A DNA stretch of 10,390 bases from Cephalothrix spiralis. Lineage: Eukaryota; Nemertea; Palaeonemertea; Archinemertea; Cephalotrichidae. The first letter of the stretch is position 1; every line of letters starts with the position of its first letter. Positions 8,885 to 10,390 of this stretch are shown in pieces. The stretch covers positions 1 to 10,390 of the forward strand of contig JAUCNG010406138.1 in assembly GCA_032353305.1 (NCBI GenBank). The letters run 5' to 3'. Both the position numbers and the translations under genes were made by a program. The notes under the pieces are model-generated. The model was given only the letters and a program-made list of their open reading frames with translations, was not told where the DNA came from and did not search any database.

Positions 8885-9454
8885 AATACGTTAATACTAT
8901 TAGTATGCAGGTAAATGTCACAATGTCAGAAAATATAACTACAAATTTCTAAATTCTATAGAATTTTGAATTTTTTGAGTAGCAAAGTTCTCACTTTCTT
9001 TAACTAAATTGATGATTTTTTGTCGTTTTAAAGTACAAATTGTACGCCTATAAAAATTGCATGCAATACTAATTGTAAGGTACAATTAAAAGGGAAAAGT
9101 AACAAATAATGTTACATTTGAATTTACTGAGTGGCATACAAAACAAGTCTTAATAAAGGCAATGTAATTTAAGACTATGAAATGGATATCAAAGATAGCG
9201 TCATCTGACACGTACGTATATCCACCCAGTTAAGTGACCGTATATAACTGGTCCTACCCCCCCCCCCCCCAGTTTTCCAACAACATGTATTCATACAGTC
9301 ATACTGACCAAAATATGCTAATCGAAATCAAATCCTTTAAAAATACATCTGTTACCTAGTTAATCACATAGCATCGAATTTCCTTCCAAAAACCCTTTGT
9401 TTTTCATATACGAAAAAATGTATAGAATCAAACAAAGATTTTAAACTCAAGATA
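8885..9454. other. Unassigned AT-rich stretch with a C14 tract
   Basis: No gene is seen. A perfect 7-bp stem, CCAGTTA (9226-9232) with TAACTGG (9245-9251), has a 12-base loop and lies just before a tract of 14 C (9257-9270). A small hairpin, ATACT/AGTAT (8894-8906), follows the MITE. The rest is low in G+C and shows no repeat that I can pair. Confidence 0.4.
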
Positions 9455-9644
9455 TTCCAAATTTTCCGCGATTAATTTTTGTATAAAAATTTGCGATATA
9501 GCCTTCTAAATTTCCAAGTGATTAATTTCGAATAGAAATTAACGACTGTTCTTCTAAATGTTTTGGCGATTATTCTTGTATGAATTTAAGAACAAACTTC
9601 CAAATTTTTCAGCGATTAATTTTAAATAATATTTCCTAATATCC
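9455..9644. repeat. Degenerate minisatellite, four units of ~47-49 bp
   Basis: Units begin at 9455, 9504, 9552 and 9598, giving lengths of about 49, 48, 46 and 47. Each starts TTCYAAAT, continues with TTTT or TTCC and a GCGATTAATTTT-like core about 10-15 bases in, then an AT-rich stretch. The units are well diverged, so the array is old. A fifth unit may start at 9645 but is not clear. Confidence 0.7.
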
Positions 9645-9954
9645 TTTAAAATTATACAAAACGAGTATAATTATTCTTAACAAATTAAACTGGGAAAAAG
9701 TGAAAGAAATTCGAATGCATGTTATTCAAGGCAATATCATTAGGAAACATCTATGGAACCTGATGGACCGCATCACAATTATCACTTTTCTATCACAATT
9801 CTTTATATAGAGAATAATTATTAAGTCTAATCAATAATTCAATATGGACAACATTAACACCTTCATATAATTTCATTAATTAGAAAAAGAGATTTTCACA
9901 AAAATAGAATAAATATACAATAAAAAGGGAAACAGTAGAAAAAATATATATTCA
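9645..9954 (-). other. Possible 3' untranslated or flanking DNA of the exon at 9955-10074
   Basis: If the adjacent minus-strand exon is real, its 3' untranslated region would begin here. I found no canonical AATAAA on the minus strand between 9350 and 9954. The nearest variant is TATAAA (TTTATA on the plus strand, about 9802-9807). Otherwise the stretch is plain AT-rich DNA. Confidence 0.2.
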
Positions 9955-10074
9955 TCACAACCGTGTATCTAAATTTTCTGTTTCATGAAAAAGTTCTTCA
10001 AAATCTGGCGGCGACTTAGTTTGGCCGACTGGAAAAAGTAAAATTTCTTGCCCCAGTTCAGATATTGGCGTATT
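9955..10074 (-). CDS. Candidate 3'-terminal coding exon of an unidentified gene (partial)
   Basis: Reading the minus strand, a good splice acceptor ending in GATTGATTTCAG is followed directly by an open frame of 39 codons (phase 0) that ends in two consecutive TGA codons. The peptide starts NTPISELGQEILLFPVG and ends with an acidic tail around SPPDFEELFHETENL. It is about 38% G+C, higher than the AT-rich DNA beside it, and its codons look unremarkable for an animal gene. I do not recognise the protein and assign no function. Phase 1 also stays open for about 35 codons, giving a basic peptide, so the frame is not certain. Any upstream exons lie beyond the right edge. A chance open frame beside a chance acceptor is the main alternative. 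Confidence 0.4.
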   Translation of the reverse strand, partial: NTPISELGQEILLFPVGQTKSPPDFEELFHETENLDTRL

Positions 10075-10095
10075 CTGAAATCAATCAATATATAC
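10075..10095 (-). other. Candidate 3' splice acceptor
   Basis: On the minus strand this reads as a T-rich, C-poor tract ending in TTTCAG immediately before the candidate exon. The pyrimidine tract is moderate rather than strong. It is the main argument that the following open frame is an exon. Confidence 0.4.
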
Positions 10096-10225
10096 AGTTG
10101 ATGCAATACCATTTTTTCGAAATATCTTCATACGAAAACTGTAGTTCGTTGGATTAAAGCCATGTACTTGCTGACATCAACAATAGACACAGTATGTCCT
10201 AAGTTTAGTACATACATGTAGGTGA

Positions 10226-10390
10226 CAGGGCCCGCGGAAGCAATTCTTGATTGGGGGGGGCTAATCGAATAATTTGAAGGATTTAAGGGGGTCCGGGGGC
10301 TTGCCCCCGGCCACCGGAGGCGGATTTTTTTAGAATTTAGAGCTCTCAGAAGGCCCCTAACCCCCTCCCTGATTGATTTCTCAACGGATT
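10226..10390. mobile_element. Start of a G-rich dispersed repeat, possibly hAT-like (cut by window end)
   Basis: Base composition changes abruptly at 10226 with CAGGGCCCGCGGAAGC, then a G8 tract (10253-10260), GGGGGTCC and a perfect 8-bp hairpin, CCGGGGGC/GCCCCCGG (10293-10300 and 10303-10310). Termini beginning CAGGGC resemble those of hAT-superfamily DNA transposons, and G-rich repeats with a GTCCGGGGGC...GCCCCCGG hairpin are familiar from invertebrate genomes; both points are family knowledge recalled without a search. The other end is outside the window, so target-site duplication and TIR matching cannot be tested. No coding frame is visible. Confidence 0.35.

Noticed and set aside
9455-9644. 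CRISPR-like array
   Set aside because: The units are contiguous and diverge along their whole length, with no repeat/spacer alternation, and the window looks eukaryotic.

Overview
The window looks like non-coding nuclear DNA from an animal. By eye it is about one third G+C. It has no long open reading frame, no bacterial-style gene packing and no rRNA or tRNA gene that I can recognise. It holds several short non-autonomous transposon-like elements, direct and inverted repeats, and homopolymer C or G tracts of 8 to 14 bases. AT-rich DNA with many palindromic elements and poly-C/poly-G tracts would suit a marine invertebrate such as a bivalve mollusc, but that is inference; no marker gene is present.

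Layout. Positions 1-715 are repeat-rich: an imperfect hairpin (241-358), a dispersed 22-bp repeat and a tandem duplication of a ~109-bp unit (432-645). Positions 716-2025 have a more balanced base composition (about 47% G+C in the lines I counted) but no recognisable gene or repeat. A 45-bp tandem duplication (2026-2115) precedes a large foldback element (2176-3109) with arms of about 280 bp. Next to it, 3118-3779 shares sequence blocks with the foldback arms and encloses a smaller palindromic element (3167-3410). Positions 3780-5076 are AT-rich and almost featureless. A second foldback-type element (5077-5752) has long, unequal arms with mirrored G11/C13 tracts. Positions 5753-8318 are AT-rich with small hairpins only.

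Positions 8319-8884 are the best-defined mobile element: a non-autonomous piggyBac-type MITE with TTAA at both ends and matching ~15-bp terminal inverted repeats. A degenerate minisatellite of about 47-49 bp per unit lies at 9455-9644. At 9955-10074 on the minus strand is a plausible 3'-terminal coding exon: a good splice acceptor followed by 39 codons and two stop codons. It is the only coding evidence I would pursue; the rest of that gene would lie beyond the right edge. From about 10226 to the end is the start of a G-rich dispersed repeat, possibly hAT-like, cut off by the window edge; it would sit in that gene's intron.

I see no cooperating gene system. The interest is in the mobile-element and palindrome structure and in the possible terminal exon.
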